From Hygrocybe punicea (Eukaryota > Basidiomycota > Agaricomycetes > Agaricales > Hygrophoraceae), in the NCBI GenBank assembly GCA_963556145.1, contig OY744468.1, forward strand, positions 4,092,001-4,156,000: a stretch of 64,000 nt of DNA, in the 5' to 3' direction. The position numbers and the translations under genes were made by a program. The notes under the pieces were generated by a model that worked only from the letters and a program-made list of their open reading frames with translations, was not told the origin of the DNA and searched no databases. Shown here piece by piece: positions 22,967-33,179 of this stretch (position 1 is the stretch's first letter; each line of letters begins with the position of its first letter).

Positions 22967-25335
22967 TGGAGTGGTCCCGAGGGACCTCTCGGGATCAGGG
23001 ACAGAATCGCACGGAATGGTCTGGGTGGATGGGATGGATAGGACAAGATCAACTAACTACTACATCCGGAAAGGCTACTGACTAAGGGACTGGTCATGTG
23101 ATCTGTCAGGCACAACCACTACAAGTGCCCCCCTTCTCTGTAGTGACGCCCTCGTCGCTAACAAAAGAGAAACAAAAAAAAAAAAAAAAAAAAAAAAAAG
23201 AAGGGAAAGATGAAGCAAAGGGAAGGGAAAAGGCAAAAAGAGCAAACCAGAGAAAGAAGAAGGAACTAGTCTACTCCGTGGGGGTCTAAGAACGAGGAGC
23301 CCTGCACTGGGTGAGAAGGAAACTGGGATAATGTGCTAAAAAATGGGAAAATGGTGGAATGGGGAAAGGGACGCGGAAAAAGACGGCACGGAGTCGGTGG
23401 GTGGGTGGTTGGCCACGGGTGGACGCGAGGGGACGTGGGGTCATCATACGATGCGTGGGTGAGGCCGCGAACGCGAACGCTTGGGGTACGGCTGTCATGG
23501 CGCGTCGCGCGGGTTGGGCCGTGGGGGTCATGACCACGGGGTGTGGTGGATGGATTCGCGTCTTCGGGTACGCGGTTGGGGTGGCCGTATCGTGTGGGTA
23601 GGTCATCGCGGGGGTGGGTAGATGTGTGGGGATTGGGACGTGGGGCCGCGCTGTAGAGGCTCCGGGCCCTCTGGACCCGAATCCTCTTCATATCCCACAT
23701 CGTCCCCGTCCATTCCCATTCATATACCGTCGATTCCGCCTGATTCCGGTTCTTTCCATTGATTCCGCTCCGGATTCCGCCTCCGGATTCGTTCCTACAT
23801 GCACTGCAATGTCTCTGACGACCCGGAATCAGTACGTTTATAGTCATATATCATGTATCTACGTTTCCCGTCTCCTAGTACATAGCATTCCTCCACTCCA
23901 CTCCTCTCCTATCAGTTACAGCCTTCGGTTGTAGTACATAGTTACTACAGCACAGGATCTCTCCCAGTAGTATAAAAGATGTACTCTTATACTACAACCA
24001 AATAGAAAATACAGGTTATTGCTCCCCTTCAGTTCTATTTCTTAGTCCTCGCTTCGTATCGTCTCCATATTAGTCTTCGTACTCCACTCCCTTCACTTCC
24101 CCTCTGATCCGGAACCCCGGATTTGGGTTGGATTGACTAGACACTACAAAGACACTAAACTCCTCTGATCACTTCTTAGCTGATCACCCTTTTCGTAGAT
24201 TCCCATTTCGGGTCTACAACAGAACTCGCCGTCACAGCACGTGTGTGGACGGGGTATGGTGGGGCGGGGTGTGCCGATGGTGTTGGGCCGGTTTTGCTGC
24301 CTGGAGCTTGCACGGTCGAGGTTGATCATGTTGGAAACGGGCGTTCGGGGCTGTAAAACGAGTCGGCGTGGGGCTCGCAGGTGCGTGTATGTCCGGTTCG
24401 TCGTTTGGTTACGCTGGGTGGGGCCGGACGCGTCGTTCGTGTGTGTATAGGCCGTTGTGGTCGTATTGGTACTGCAGGCACGAGGGATCCAGCGCGGGCG
24501 TGTTGTGCCATGCCAATGGGGTCGAGGAAATGGGTGCCGGTGTGTGCCAGAAGTGCGAGTCGATGTGGTGACGTGGCAGTTGTGCGACGCAGCAACGGAT
24601 GGGTGGGCGTGATAACGGTGTTGGTGAGGACAGCGCAGGTGAATACGGGGTGGGTAGAGCTGCCGTACGGACGCGGGGGGGTCTCAAGCGTCTGTGTATT
24701 CAGTAGTGAACCTGTGGGCGTCCGAATGAAAAATGGTAGGTCGAAAACGGGGACGACGATGTCGAGGGCGCGTCTTGCTGCATGACGGCGTTGTTGGATG
24801 CGCCGTCCAGCTTGGCAGCCTTGTGGGGGTCATCTAAGGAGCGTGGGGTGCTGTGGGTGCGTGTGGGTGGTCGGATTTCTGGTGGGCGAAGCTGGTGACG
24901 TGGCTGTGCGAAGTGGCTGTGCGGAATGGTGAGGAAGTACGAAAGGTCGTGAGGATGGTCGCGGGGCATGTAGAATAATGTGGACGTAACACTGGGGCCA
25001 TCAGAGATTGTTTTCTGTAGTGTTTTGCATGGGTGTGCTGCGTGGAATCACACGGGTGGGCTCTCGGGGGGGTACTCTGTGTTTGAAAATCTCTGTTGCT
25101 GTACTCAAAAAGGGTCTGTGCGAGTGGAATGTTGTGGTCTCCGGTGGTGTGGCTCGAATCGCGCTCTCATCACCACGATGGAGTGGTCCCGAGGGACCTC
25201 TCGGGATCAGGGACGGAATCGCACAGAATGGTCTGGGTGGATGGGATGGATAGGACAAGATCAACTAACTACTACATCTGGAAAGGCTACTGACTAAGGG
25301 ACTGGTCACGTGATCTGTCAGGCACAACCACTACA
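22967..25335 (+). mobile_element. Element L: small-LTR element with 157-bp terminal direct repeats, TSD CCGT
   Basis: Terminal repeats 22967-23123 and 25179-25335 start TGGAGTGGTCCC and end ACCACTACA, differ at four sites (all CpG transitions) and are flanked by perfect CCGT (22963-22966, 25336-25339). The host LTR sequence confirms the empty site. The interior has no recognised coding region, no evident TGG primer site after the left repeat and no purine tract before the right one. It contains a 28-base A run near 23171 and the solo LTR C, and is strikingly G-rich on the plus strand at 23290-23650 and 24240-25170. Terminal repeat size suits TRIM-type elements; the long interior does not. Confidence 0.75.
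23652..24236 (+). repeat. Solo LTR C (585 bp) inside element L, TSD GCGC/GCAC
   Basis: Starts TGTAGAGGCTCCGGGCC, ends CGCCGTCACA. Closely related to LTRs B and D of element M, including the TAGTATAAAAG box near 23970 and the GATCACTTCTTAGCTGATCA segment near its end. Left flank GCGC (23648-23651), right flank GCAC (24237-24240): a duplication with one CpG to CpA change. Confidence 0.8.
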
Positions 25336-25520
25336 CCGTCTCATAGATACTTGCCTTTGTCCTTTCCCCACATTCTCCCTCTGATTCCAGAACCCCTGGA
25401 TTCGGGTTGGATTGACTAGACCTTTCTAAAAAGAAACTAAATTCCTCTGATCACTTCTTAGCTGATCACCCTTTCCGTAGATTCCCATTCCGGGTCTACA
25501 ACCCCACTCACCGTCACAAC

Positions 25521-25538
25521 TGGAGCCCATCGCAAGGA
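25521..25538 (+). promoter_or_regulatory. Primer-binding site of element M
   Basis: TGGAGCCCATCGCAAGGA begins two bases after the LTR. Same site as in A and E apart from CpG-type differences, implying one shared tRNA primer. Confidence 0.65.
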
Positions 25539-25633
25539 GTTTAGTTCTTTTGTCTTTTCATACCCTCCCCACCATCGGGTTTGACTTTCATGACATTTTT
25601 CCTTTGTTCCCGACTCTAATCACTCAGCCCCGC

Positions 25634-26295
25634 TGTAGAGGGCAGGGTCCCTCTATACACGAAAACCCGACATATACGACACAACCCGAATCCGCACAAA
25701 GACCTATAACGAACCCGATCGAAATACGTTCCAAAATCCACCAAACCCGGATCCGGATCCAATCCATAACACAGTGCGGCGCTCAACCCGATTGTATACG
25801 TTCTCATCACGACGATCATCAACACCGGTTCACTCCTATACTACAGTTCCTATCACGTTTCGTAGAGACACTGATCGGGTTGATATGTTTCAGTAGATTT
25901 GACATTTACTGCCTCTTCTCCTAACTGGCCTGTGCAGAGCACCGCCTTGTTTAAGTACTATAAAATGTAGAGATAGTTGTACCAATAATACAAGTTGACT
26001 CTTCACCCCAAAACGCACAGAACCCTTTACTAAGTCTCTCACCACTTTCCGTTATCCTGTAACAAACCCGCCCTTACTATACCTAAAAACTCTTCGTCAA
26101 CTCCACAACCCAACCGGATCCGACACCCAAATCAATCCGGAAACCAACCCAACCAATCGGAAAGGTCCAATCCTCTCCGGTTCCCACTTACGTGACCTCG
26201 GATTCTCTACTTGCCACTCCTTTGATCACTTCTACTAGCTGATCACCCTTCACAGTAGATTCCCCTTCGGATCTACAACCCAACTCGCCGTCACA
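25634..26295 (+). repeat. Solo LTR N (662 bp) in the leader of M, TSD CCGC/CCAC
   Basis: Starts TGTAGAGGGCAGGG, ends CGCCGTCACA. Diverged relative of LTRs B, C and D: it shares the GATCACTTCT and GCTGATCACCC blocks near the end. Flanks CCGC (25630-25633) and CCAC (26296-26299) form a 4-bp duplication with one CpG to CpA change. Confidence 0.8.
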
Positions 26296-26367
26296 CCACT
26301 TACGACTTCGACCCCTTCCTTGTACCTCCCCAACCCGACCTGCTTCCCGATTTGGAAATTCCCCGAT

Positions 26368-27801
26368 ATGACGCACGGATTGATGCCTCTCCGAGGTGAT
26401 CATTCAGCCCTGACGTTTCACAGTGACAAACACGACCTTCCCCGCTTCTTTGACGAAATTGACATGCTCAGCTCCAACTGTGGACTCACAGACACTATGA
26501 AGATTTGCTACACGCTCCGGTACCTCGATAATGATGACTACAAACTTTGGTCTACCCTTCCCGCCGCTTCAGCAAAGGACTTCATCGCTTTCCGACGTGC
26601 CATTTTCACCTTCTATCCTGGTGCCACAGACAGTATTTGGTATACGATCATGGATCTCGATCAATTGATTAGATGACAATCAGCTTATGGTATAGAGAAC
26701 AAGACGGACTTAGGACAATATTTCCGGGACTTCATACGCATTTCTGGAGTACTATACGACAATGGCCGTTTATCGGACAAGCAACAGAATGAGTATTTTG
26801 CCAATGGATTTGACTCAGATCTTCGTCAATGTGTTGAAGAGCGACTTCATTACCTTCTTCCCAGTCATTACCACAACGATCCGTACCCAGTTGATATTTT
26901 CCACAATGCCGCATTATTTTTACTTTCCGGTTACCGTTCCATTCCGGAATCTGTTGTCACTGCAGCCCCTATTGCCATTTCCAGTCCTGATTCCGGTCCC
27001 GCACCCGTACCTGTCACAGTCATTTCACCTCCAGAACAGAACCCGTCCTCAATCCCGTCCTCAATCCCACCCACTGTCATTCATTCCGTCCCCCACGTTC
27101 ATTCTGGTCCTTCATATACTCCGTCCCCATCATCGTGTTCCCTGTCCCCATCCATTCTGGTGCCCATCGAGACTGTCATTTGTTTACAGGTTTTGTCATC
27201 CAGTCCCGTGTTGTTCCTGTCCAAGCCCCTTCCTGATTTATCGATGCTGGTCATTGATTCCGTCTTGCCTTCCGGTCCCGTTCCCGATTTATCCATTCCG
27301 TTTCCTATTTTATCCCTGTCGTCTCCAGTTTCCATCTACGAACTTGTACCGGACCCGCTCCCATTTGCTCTGGATTCTCTAGATATAGACATTCCGTCCC
27401 CGTTATTGCCGCCATATCGTCTCCCACCCCAGTCTATCGAGATTCCGTCCAAGTTGGTTGAGTATCCCGTACCCATTTCTATTCCAGATCCGTTACCCCC
27501 TCCGTCCCCATCACCCCTTGTCGTTCCCGCTCCTGTATTGTCTCCGGTTCCCTCCTCGCCCACTTGGGGCACCCAGTCATTTTTAGACCCATCACGCAGC
27601 ACACCCCTTGTATGGGATCGTGTTGGTGTTGGTACTCCGGTTCTCAATTTTATATTGTTCATCGTTTCCGCTTTCATTTTATTGTCACCATATATTGGAC
27701 CTCCGCCCCCTCGACACCTCACTCGAATTTTTGCAAGAAGCTCTTCGTCTCCTCTTGTCGTTCCGCCTCCGCTCTTCTTTCAGAAACTCTTGTGGGGATG
27801 A
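26368..27801 (+). pseudogene. Gag-like frame of element M with long proline-rich tail
   Basis: From ATG 26368 the frame matches gag of A and E: DLPRFFDEIDML, NDDYKLWSTLPAAS, FRRAIFTFYPGATD. A TGA at 26674-26676 interrupts it, after which the same frame runs on to 27801 (SAYGIENKTDLGQYF), about 477 codons in all. The second half is a Pro/Ser/Val-rich low-complexity tail; I see no CCHC knuckle and no protease motif, unlike gag of A. Likely a capsid-only relic or a minimal gag of a non-autonomous element. Confidence 0.75.
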
Positions 27802-28100
27802 GGATTCGTTTCCGTCTCATATTTTTGCATTTTCGTCTTCCGTTCCACTTTCTGTTCCCATTCCCGTATCTCCTTTATTTATATTTTCATTTCCATTTCT
27901 AGTTCTCTTTGTTTCCCGCCCTTTCCGGTCCCATTGTGTTTCCATTGTATTCCGGTGCCATCCTCCACCTCAACCACCAGATTCCATTTTACTTAGCTTT
28001 CTGTTTCACCATTTCCGTCTATAGATTTTATTATGTACCATTTTAGTTTATGTATATTGTCCCGCATTCCGTTTCCCATTCTTTTCCATTCATTTCCCTC

Positions 28101-29575
28101 TCATTCCCTTCTCCCTTCATCGAGTTTGGTGTCAATTAGGTTAAGTTGACCAAGGATGTGGGCTTGGTTTGCACGGAGTCGGTTTAGATCCTTTGTCCAA
28201 CGGGTTAGTTTCGTATGGACTTCCATGACGTATTCAGATAGGCCGTCCACGATCGTTGAGATCTCTCGTTGGGTTTCCGTCGCCATCTTCCGCATTGCCC
28301 ATATGTGGTCGTTGATTCCGGCTCCGATCCGCAGGTGCTTGAACGGATTCCCTCACCTCCCATCGTCCCGCTCTGATTCCATATCTGGTTCAACATCGGT
28401 CAATGTCCATTTGCTTGTCGACGCCTCTCCAGCCCATAGCTTGGGCTTCTTCACCAGCTTTGGAATCTTCTTCGCGATGATCTTTCTCTTTGGACTTCCC
28501 ACCTTTGCATTCCCTTTCTGTTCCACTTTCCCAGTTCCGGTGGCTGGTCCCTTCGTCGATAACCCACAATGTCGTTTGAGCCTTTTGCAACGGTTACATG
28601 CATACCCTTCGATTCCACAACAAACTGCATTGGCAGTCACGCACGCATTGCATTGCCGGATCCAGAACGACTGCATATACTACGAATTAGTTAGGCACAA
28701 CGGATATACGAGTCCGCGAGATATTACTTACCCCCGGAAGCTTTCCCTTCGGTCCCGTGTCCCTGTTCCTGCTCGTGTTCGAAAAGTCATCCCCGCTATC
28801 ATACTCTCCACGAACGGTCTCATTATCCTGGTTGTCCCTTTTATCCCGGTTGACCTTTTTGTTTTTGATTGCGTTAAGCACTTAGAGTTTTTCGTATTTT
28901 CGTAGTTGTTGGTCGGACCAGGTGCCCTCCTCATCCTCGCTTCCGTGATTGCTGGTTTGTGCGGTCTCCTCCCAGTCCCTTTCCACAGCTGCATCAGCCT
29001 CCCTTTTTGCTGCCTCCGCTGCCTTTGCCCTTTCCGCCTCCTCAACCCGCTTCTCCGCCTCCGCCCTCCTATTTATATCCTCCTCGTACATCCGCAAATC
29101 CTCTGCCCATTTCCACTCGAGCTCCGCCGCCTCCTCGACCCATTGTCTCCTCACTTCCTCCTCCTCCTTTTCCTCCTGCAACCGTGACGCTTCCTCAACT
29201 TCCCGACGCACCGCCTCTTCCTTCTTGTATTCCTCCCAGCTCCGCAACCATTTCTCGACCTCCACCACCATCTCTCCACCCATCGAGAAGTCCCTCAGTT
29301 CCATCATGTCGATTCTGTTGTCCCGGATTTCTGTCAATATTCCCCTGTAGTTCCGCTGCCGGGTATCATTAGTCCATGCCATTTACAGGAACGGGATCTC
29401 TTACCATGGCCCGTCGTCGTCTCACCACCCATTGCCGTGCCTCATTCTCGAAGCCGTCGTGTACAATATCGATTCTGGCCACCTCGACTTCTAGTAACTC
29501 AACTACGGCGCTCTCAAAGTCTTGCCATGTTTCCGCATCGAGAGTGTTGAGGAATTTGTCGTATTCCATTGACAT
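28101..29575 (-). pseudogene. Antisense three-exon gene in element M, homologue of the one in A
   Basis: Minus strand: exon 1 29575-29405 (57 codons, MSMEYDKFLNTL), 49-bp GT-AG intron, exon 2 29355-28732 (NYRGILTEIRDN, then a long Glu/Arg/Ala coiled coil), 61-bp GT-AG intron, exon 3 28670-28101. Exon 3 has the cluster CX2CX6CX7CX2CX6C with second half CNRCKRLKRHC, then a Lys-rich stretch, NPF as in A, and a C-terminal helix. Exon sizes, intron positions and the motif QWxxxR before intron 1 match the gene in A although the sequences have diverged widely. Two in-frame stops are present: TAA at 28884-28882 and TGA at 28355-28353, the latter fitting CpG decay of CGA. Confidence 0.75.
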
Positions 29576-29904
29576 CTGGCATTGGTATTGTGGTTGGTGT
29601 TGGGTTTGTTAAGGATTGTTGAAGTTGTTGAGGCTGTTGTCAACATCGATTTCTTGTTTGTATTTGTTGCCCCATCACGTGACCTTTATTTTCCTGTCCA
29701 GCCGTCTCGCCCATACTATTTTGGTAGCTCCGGATCGCCCCCTCCCAATGCTTCGATACCCACCGGCTTTGACTCCGCTCACGTTGTACTCCCGTTTCCA
29801 TCTGTTTTTGACATCGCTTCTGCTCTTTTCTTCCCACGACCCCGGGATCTTCGTCACTTCGTATGGATCGACCAGGGATGGTCTCAATCTGAGTCCTGAC
29901 CGGA

Positions 29905-30493
29905 TGTAGAGGCTCCAGATCGTGTGGATCCATTTCCTCTTCATATCCCACTCCATTCCCATCCATTCCCATTCCCGTATCGTTGATTCCGTTCGATTCC
30001 GCTCATTCCATCGATTCCGCTCCGGATTCCGCCTCCGGATTCGTTCCTACACACACTGCAATGTCCCTAACGACCCAGAATCAGTATGTTTCTAGTTATA
30101 TATCATGTATCTTCATTTCCCGTCTCCTTGTACATAGCACCACTCCACCTATCCTCCACTCCACTCCACCCCTATCATTTACAGCCTTCGCTTGTAGTAC
30201 TTAGTTACTACAGCACAGGATCCCTCTCAGTAGTATAAAAGTAGCACATTTATACTACAAACAATATAGAAATACCGATACCCAGAGTCCCATAGAATCC
30301 TCTTATCATCCCGTCTTGTAGATACTTGCCTTTGTCCTTTCCCCACATTCTCCCTCTGATTCCAGAACCCCTGGATTCGGGTTGGATTGACTAGACCTTT
30401 CTAAAAAGAAACTAAATTCCTCTGATCACTTCTTAGCTGATCACCCTTTCCGTAGATTCCCATTCTGGGTCTACAACCCCACTCACCGTCACA
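29905..30493 (+). repeat. 3' LTR (D) of element M
   Basis: 589 bp, TGTAGAGGCTCC to CACCGTCACA, uninterrupted, TATAAAA at 30234-30240. More diverged from B than the two A LTRs are from each other, so M is older than A. Confidence 0.85.
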
Positions 30494-30635
30494 CCGGCGG
30501 TGAGTGGTATATGTTGGGTACAGTGGGTTGTGTTGGGTTGTGTCAGTTTTGAGTATGAGGTAGGGGATGTGTCAGGTTCATGAGTATATGTGATATATCA
30601 ATGATACACACTCAGAGGGTCATTGGACCTCTACA

Positions 30636-30853
30636 CCAGTACCACAGACAATGTTTGATATACAATCTTGGATCTCAATCAATTGGCTAGACAACAATCA
30701 GCTTATGGCATAGAGAACAAATCAGACTTAGGACAATATTTCTGGGACTTCATATGCATTTCTGGTGTACTATATGATGATACACTTGTGGTCCTTGTGG
30801 AGACTGAGTGTGAATGCAAGGTTGTGTCCAGGAAAAGGTTAGGAGGTGAATAA
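30636..30853 (+). pseudogene. Gag fragment (element O) into which E inserted
   Basis: Directly after the end of the E LTR the plus strand encodes LDLNQLARQQSAYGIENKSD and DLGQYFWDF, matching gag of element M at about 26640-26770. The part that should lie upstream is not found to the left of E, so only this piece remains. Confidence 0.7.
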
Positions 30854-31160
30854 ACCATGAGCAGGTTGAGATCGAGCCATTGGCCAACCAGAGCTCTGGA
30901 TGGAATGGGAAGTTGTTGTTGTGTGAGATCAGATAGGTTCAGAATGCCATGATGGGGTCATTGTTATGGAATACTTCAACAGTGGGCTCCAGCAACAATC
31001 AACTTAACTAGAGGTCAATTTTCAGAGGAGAGAAAAGCAGCTTTCATTGTTGCTTATAACTAAGACAACACTGTTGAGGATTCGAGGTCTAGCATCATTG
31101 TGAACCATGGGAGTTACCCAAGACCAGATGGGTTGGCCCAAAAACCAGACTAAATGTAAG
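30854..31160. other. Spacer between O fragment and element G
   Basis: No gene or repeat recognised. Its last eight bases, AATGTAAG (31153-31160), are the left target duplication of element G. Confidence 0.5.
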
Positions 31161-31781
31161 TAGTGAATAGCACAGGTAACCCATGGGTTTTTCTGGGCTA
31201 CCCGCACCCGTACCCATCAAAACCCATACCCGTAGCCATGGGTATGGGTTACCCGCGGGTTTACCCATGGGTTATAACCTACATATGGATTAATATAAAT
31301 TAATATATAATAAAATACAAAATTTATATTAATTAATTAATAGGTGGGGGTGGAGAGATGGGGAGGGGGTTGGGGAGATTGGGAGAGGGAGATGAGGGGG
31401 AGACAGAGAGGGGGGGGGAGACAGAGATGGGGGGAGGGAGGGAGAGGGGGGGAGGGGGACAGGGTGGTGGTGGCTGTGGTTGTCATCCTCATCGTCCTCG
31501 TCCCCGTTATCCTTGTCCTTGTCCTTGTCCTTGTCCTTGTTGTTGTCCCCATCCTCATCGTCATCTTCATCGTCTTCATCTTCATCGTCCTTGTCCTTGT
31601 CGTCCTCATCCTTGTCCCTATCCCCGTCGTTGTCCCCATCCTTGTCCCTGTCCTCATCATTGTCCCCATCCTCGTCACCCCCATAGTCCTCGTCATCATC
31701 GTCCTCGTCTTGTGGTGCTGGCTGTCCTCGTCGACTGTCCTCGTCGACTTCATATTATCCATGGAGGGGGTGATGGTCTCA

Positions 31782-32475
31782 TAGTGTTGCCGAAGTTCAG
31801 TTCGGTCCGGTTCCGAGCCTTTTTGGCGGAACCGCAAACTGAACTTCGGGTCCGGTTTGGCGCATGGCCAAACCTGGACCCGAACGGCTTTGAACCGTCT
31901 CTTCGCGTTCGGTCTGGGGTTCAGACGCGGTCTGAACCCCAGACCGAGGTTGGCTCACCCCTGAGCTCCGTTCTCCTCGCGAATGGCAGGCACGTATCAA
32001 TTGATACGGCGCTACGCTTCGCGAGGAAGTTGGGCTACGGGGGAGCCGTCTGGTGCTGTTGCTGCTGCTGCTGCCGCTGCCACTGCTGGTGCTGCTGGTG
32101 CTGCTGCCGTCGCCGTCGCTGCTGCGCTCCTGCTGCTGCTGTTGCCGTTGCCGCTGCCGCTGTTGCTGCTGCTGCTGGCCGTCGTGGTGGTGGTTGCCGT
32201 TGTTGTTGCCGCCGCTGATGGTGAGGTTGGGGCTTGATGCACCAGCAGCAGCTGCTGCTGCTGCCGGTGTTGCTGCTGCTGCTGCTGCCGGCGTTGCTGC
32301 TGCTGCTGCTGCTGTTGCCGCCGTTGCTGCTGCCGCCGTTGCTGCTGTTGCTCCTGCGCTCCTGCTGCTGCTGCTGCTGCTGCTGTTGCCGCCGTTGCTG
32401 CTGTTGCTCCTGCGCTCCTGCTGCTGCTGCTGCTGCTGCTGCCACTGCCGGCGCTGCTGCTGCTGTCGTGGCCAT

Positions 32476-32535
<60 letters not shown>

Positions 32536-33041
32536 TGCTGTTGCTGCTGCGCTCCTGCTGCTGCTGCTGTTGCCGTTGCCGCTGCCGCTGTTGCTGCTGC
32601 TGCCGACATTGCTGCTGCTGCTGCTGGGCGTCGTGGTTGTCGTTGCCGTGGTTGTCGATTTGCCTGTCGCAAATAACATTAGTAAAGTTAAGAAACAAAG
32701 GAAACTTACCTTGAGGAACACAACACAAATTGTGTTGTGTTCAATCCGCGTTGATGTTGCTGTGTCGCGTGAAAGCTACTACGGCCGGTCACATGATACC
32801 GTTTAACACGAAATGGTAAGTAAAGAAATATGAAAAACAAATGAAATAAATTCCTTAAAAATATCCGCGTTCGCGGTTTGGACGCGGTTTGGAGCCGTTC
32901 AGGAAATCCGGCCAGCCTCGAAACCCTGAACCGAACCCGCGGTCCGGTTCAGCATTTGGCTGAACTTAGACTGAACCCCGGGTTCGGTTCAGGGTTTGAA
33001 CCGGGTTCGGCTAGGTTCGGAACCGAACTACGGCAACACTA
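31782..33041. mobile_element. Element H: hAT-like element nested in G, 8-bp TSD TGGTCTCA
   Basis: Ends TAGTGTTGCCGAAGTTC and (reverse complement) TAGTGTTGCCGTAGTTC, followed inward by longer imperfect inverted repeats made of GGTTC/GAACC units. Perfect 8-bp duplications TGGTCTCA at 31774-31781 and 33042-33049. The core is a triplet-rich tract (about 32050-32640). No transposase. 1,260 bp. Confidence 0.85.
32050..32640. repeat. Impure GCT/GTT/GCC triplet tract inside H
   Basis: Almost 600 bases made of GCTGCTGTTGCC-type triplets, with a tandem run of GTTGCC hexamers near 32510-32535. Every frame stays open, giving spurious poly-Gln, poly-Ala or poly-Leu products; I do not regard these as genes. 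Confidence 0.9.
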
Positions 33042-33179
33042 TGGTCTCACCGCCCATCATTATCATCCTCGTTGTCCTTGTCGGTGCGCATACTGTTGTT
33101 GGTGCTGGTGACCATGGGTTGTTGGAGATACGTGATCGCGTTTGTTGAGGCATGACCCAGTGACCAAATAGGTCACATG

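Larger units (their letters stand above)
22555..25518 (+). repeat. 5' LTR (B) of element M, interrupted by element L
   Basis: Starts TGTAAAGGCTCCGG, ends CACCGTCACA. Element L (22967-25335) plus its duplicated CCGT separates the two parts; LTR D reads straight through the same point. TATA-like TATAAAA at 22884-22890. Confidence 0.85.
22555..30493 (+). mobile_element. Element M: non-autonomous LTR element with gag-like frame and antisense gene, no pol
   Basis: 5' LTR B (22555-22966 plus 25340-25518, split by element L) and 3' LTR D (29905-30493) are 591 and 589 bp and align along their length. Flanking 4-mers CCAG (22551-22554) and CCGG (30494-30497) mark the target duplication. The internal 4.4 kb holds a primer-binding site like that of A, a solo LTR (N), a gag-like frame rich in Pro and the antisense gene, but no protease, reverse transcriptase or integrase. 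It presumably depended on enzymes from a relative of A. Inserted in the LTR of E. Confidence 0.85.
9658..30635 (-). mobile_element. Element E: minus-strand Ty3/Gypsy-like LTR element, split by nested insertions, left end lost
   Basis: The pieces of E are: its LTR (21899-22554 plus 30498-30635, split by element M), a primer-binding site, a leader split by element A, and a gag fragment (11718-11409, continuing at 9750 after element J). Reassembled, the LTR is 794 bp, begins TGTAGAGG and ends TACA in minus orientation, and resembles the LTRs of A and F. No pol and no second LTR are visible to the left, so E is truncated. The right flank CCAG at 30636-30639 fits a decayed CCGG target. E landed inside another gag-like sequence, which continues at 30636. 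Confidence 0.75.
21899..30635 (-). repeat. 5' LTR of element E, interrupted by element M
   Basis: Plus-strand pieces 21899-22554 and 30498-30635 join to 794 bp once M (22555-30493) and its duplicated target are removed. In minus orientation the LTR starts TGTAGAGGTCCAATGACC, close to the starts of LTRs A and F, and ends CCATTACA next to the primer-binding site. Confidence 0.8.

Noticed and set aside
23266..25297. Many overlapping open frames on both strands of the G-rich interior of element L
   Set aside because: Skewed base composition alone keeps frames open; none shows a domain or exon chain.
31797..32806. Long open frames rich in Gln, Ala, Ser or Leu on both strands
   Set aside because: They are by-products of the triplet tract in element H: every frame is open, no start context or domain is visible and they lie inside a transposon.
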